A stretch of DNA of 5,803 bases from an uncultured Phycisphaerales bacterium (lineage in GTDB: Bacteria > Planctomycetota > Phycisphaerae > Phycisphaerales > UBA1924), in assembly GCA_937871415.1 (NCBI GenBank), contig CALMQD010000118.1, forward strand, positions 1 to 5,803, given 5' to 3'. A program made the position numbers and the translations under genes. Positions 5,769 to 5,803 of the stretch are shown here, in pieces; position 1 is the first letter of the stretch; every line of letters begins with the position of its first letter. The notes beneath the pieces were generated by a model that was not told the DNA's origin, ran no database searches, and worked only from the letters and a program-made list of their open reading frames with translations.

Positions 5769-5803
5769 GCGGGCACGGCGTAGAGCCGTGCTCGCCGCGT
5801 TTT
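5769..5803 (+). terminator. Intrinsic terminator candidate, cut by the window edge
   Basis: The stem pairs 5769-5779 with 5785-5795 (11 pairs, one of them G-U) around the five-base loop gtaga. It is followed by cgcg and then TTTT at the very edge; the T run may continue outside. It is the best Rho-independent terminator in the window and should end the transcript of the coiled-coil gene. Confidence 0.65.

Noticed and set aside
1..5803. tRNA or rRNA genes, CRISPR array, insertion sequence, phage or defence genes
   Set aside because: I saw no cloverleaf, no regularly spaced direct repeats, no transposase or integrase motifs, and no compositional break. The window looks like an ordinary chromosomal region.

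Overview
The window is a GC-rich (by eye about two thirds G+C), gene-dense bacterial segment with four protein-coding genes and no RNA gene, mobile element or CRISPR array that I can see. The gene set suggests a planctomycete-type organism, perhaps of the Phycisphaerae: a membrane-anchored Ser/Thr protein kinase beside an ECF-like sigma factor, a long-form TruD, few Shine-Dalgarno sequences and long Ala/Pro/Gly-rich linkers. This placement is inference from gene style, not from a marker gene.

Layout. Three genes run leftward on the minus strand in the order sigma factor (4439 to 3630), membrane Ser/Thr kinase (3572 to 993), tRNA pseudouridine synthase TruD (936 to beyond the left edge). The gaps between them are only 57 and 56 bases, so they look like one transcription unit. 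A 242-base intergenic region (4440-4681) separates this unit from a divergent plus-strand gene (4682-5704) for a secreted coiled-coil protein. Two hairpins follow that gene; the second ends in a T run at the right edge and is a good intrinsic terminator candidate.

How the genes may work together. The kinase has a complete catalytic core on the cytoplasmic side, a long disordered linker, and a C-terminal region of about 210 residues predicted to lie outside the membrane. The sigma factor has sigma-2 and sigma-4 regions plus an unassigned 70-residue C-terminal tail. At the place where ECF sigma factors usually carry the acidic DAED-like motif of region 2.2 it has Thr-Val-Arg-Asp. ECF factors that lack this acidic patch and sit beside Ser/Thr kinases are known, and in one studied case (EcfP/PknT of Vibrio) phosphorylation activates the sigma factor. 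The window therefore plausibly encodes a sensor kinase that switches on a sigma factor, with the divergent secreted coiled-coil gene as a possible regulon member. TruD is a housekeeping tRNA-modification enzyme that may simply be co-transcribed; a set of mutually exclusive hairpins at its start may separate its expression from the genes upstream.
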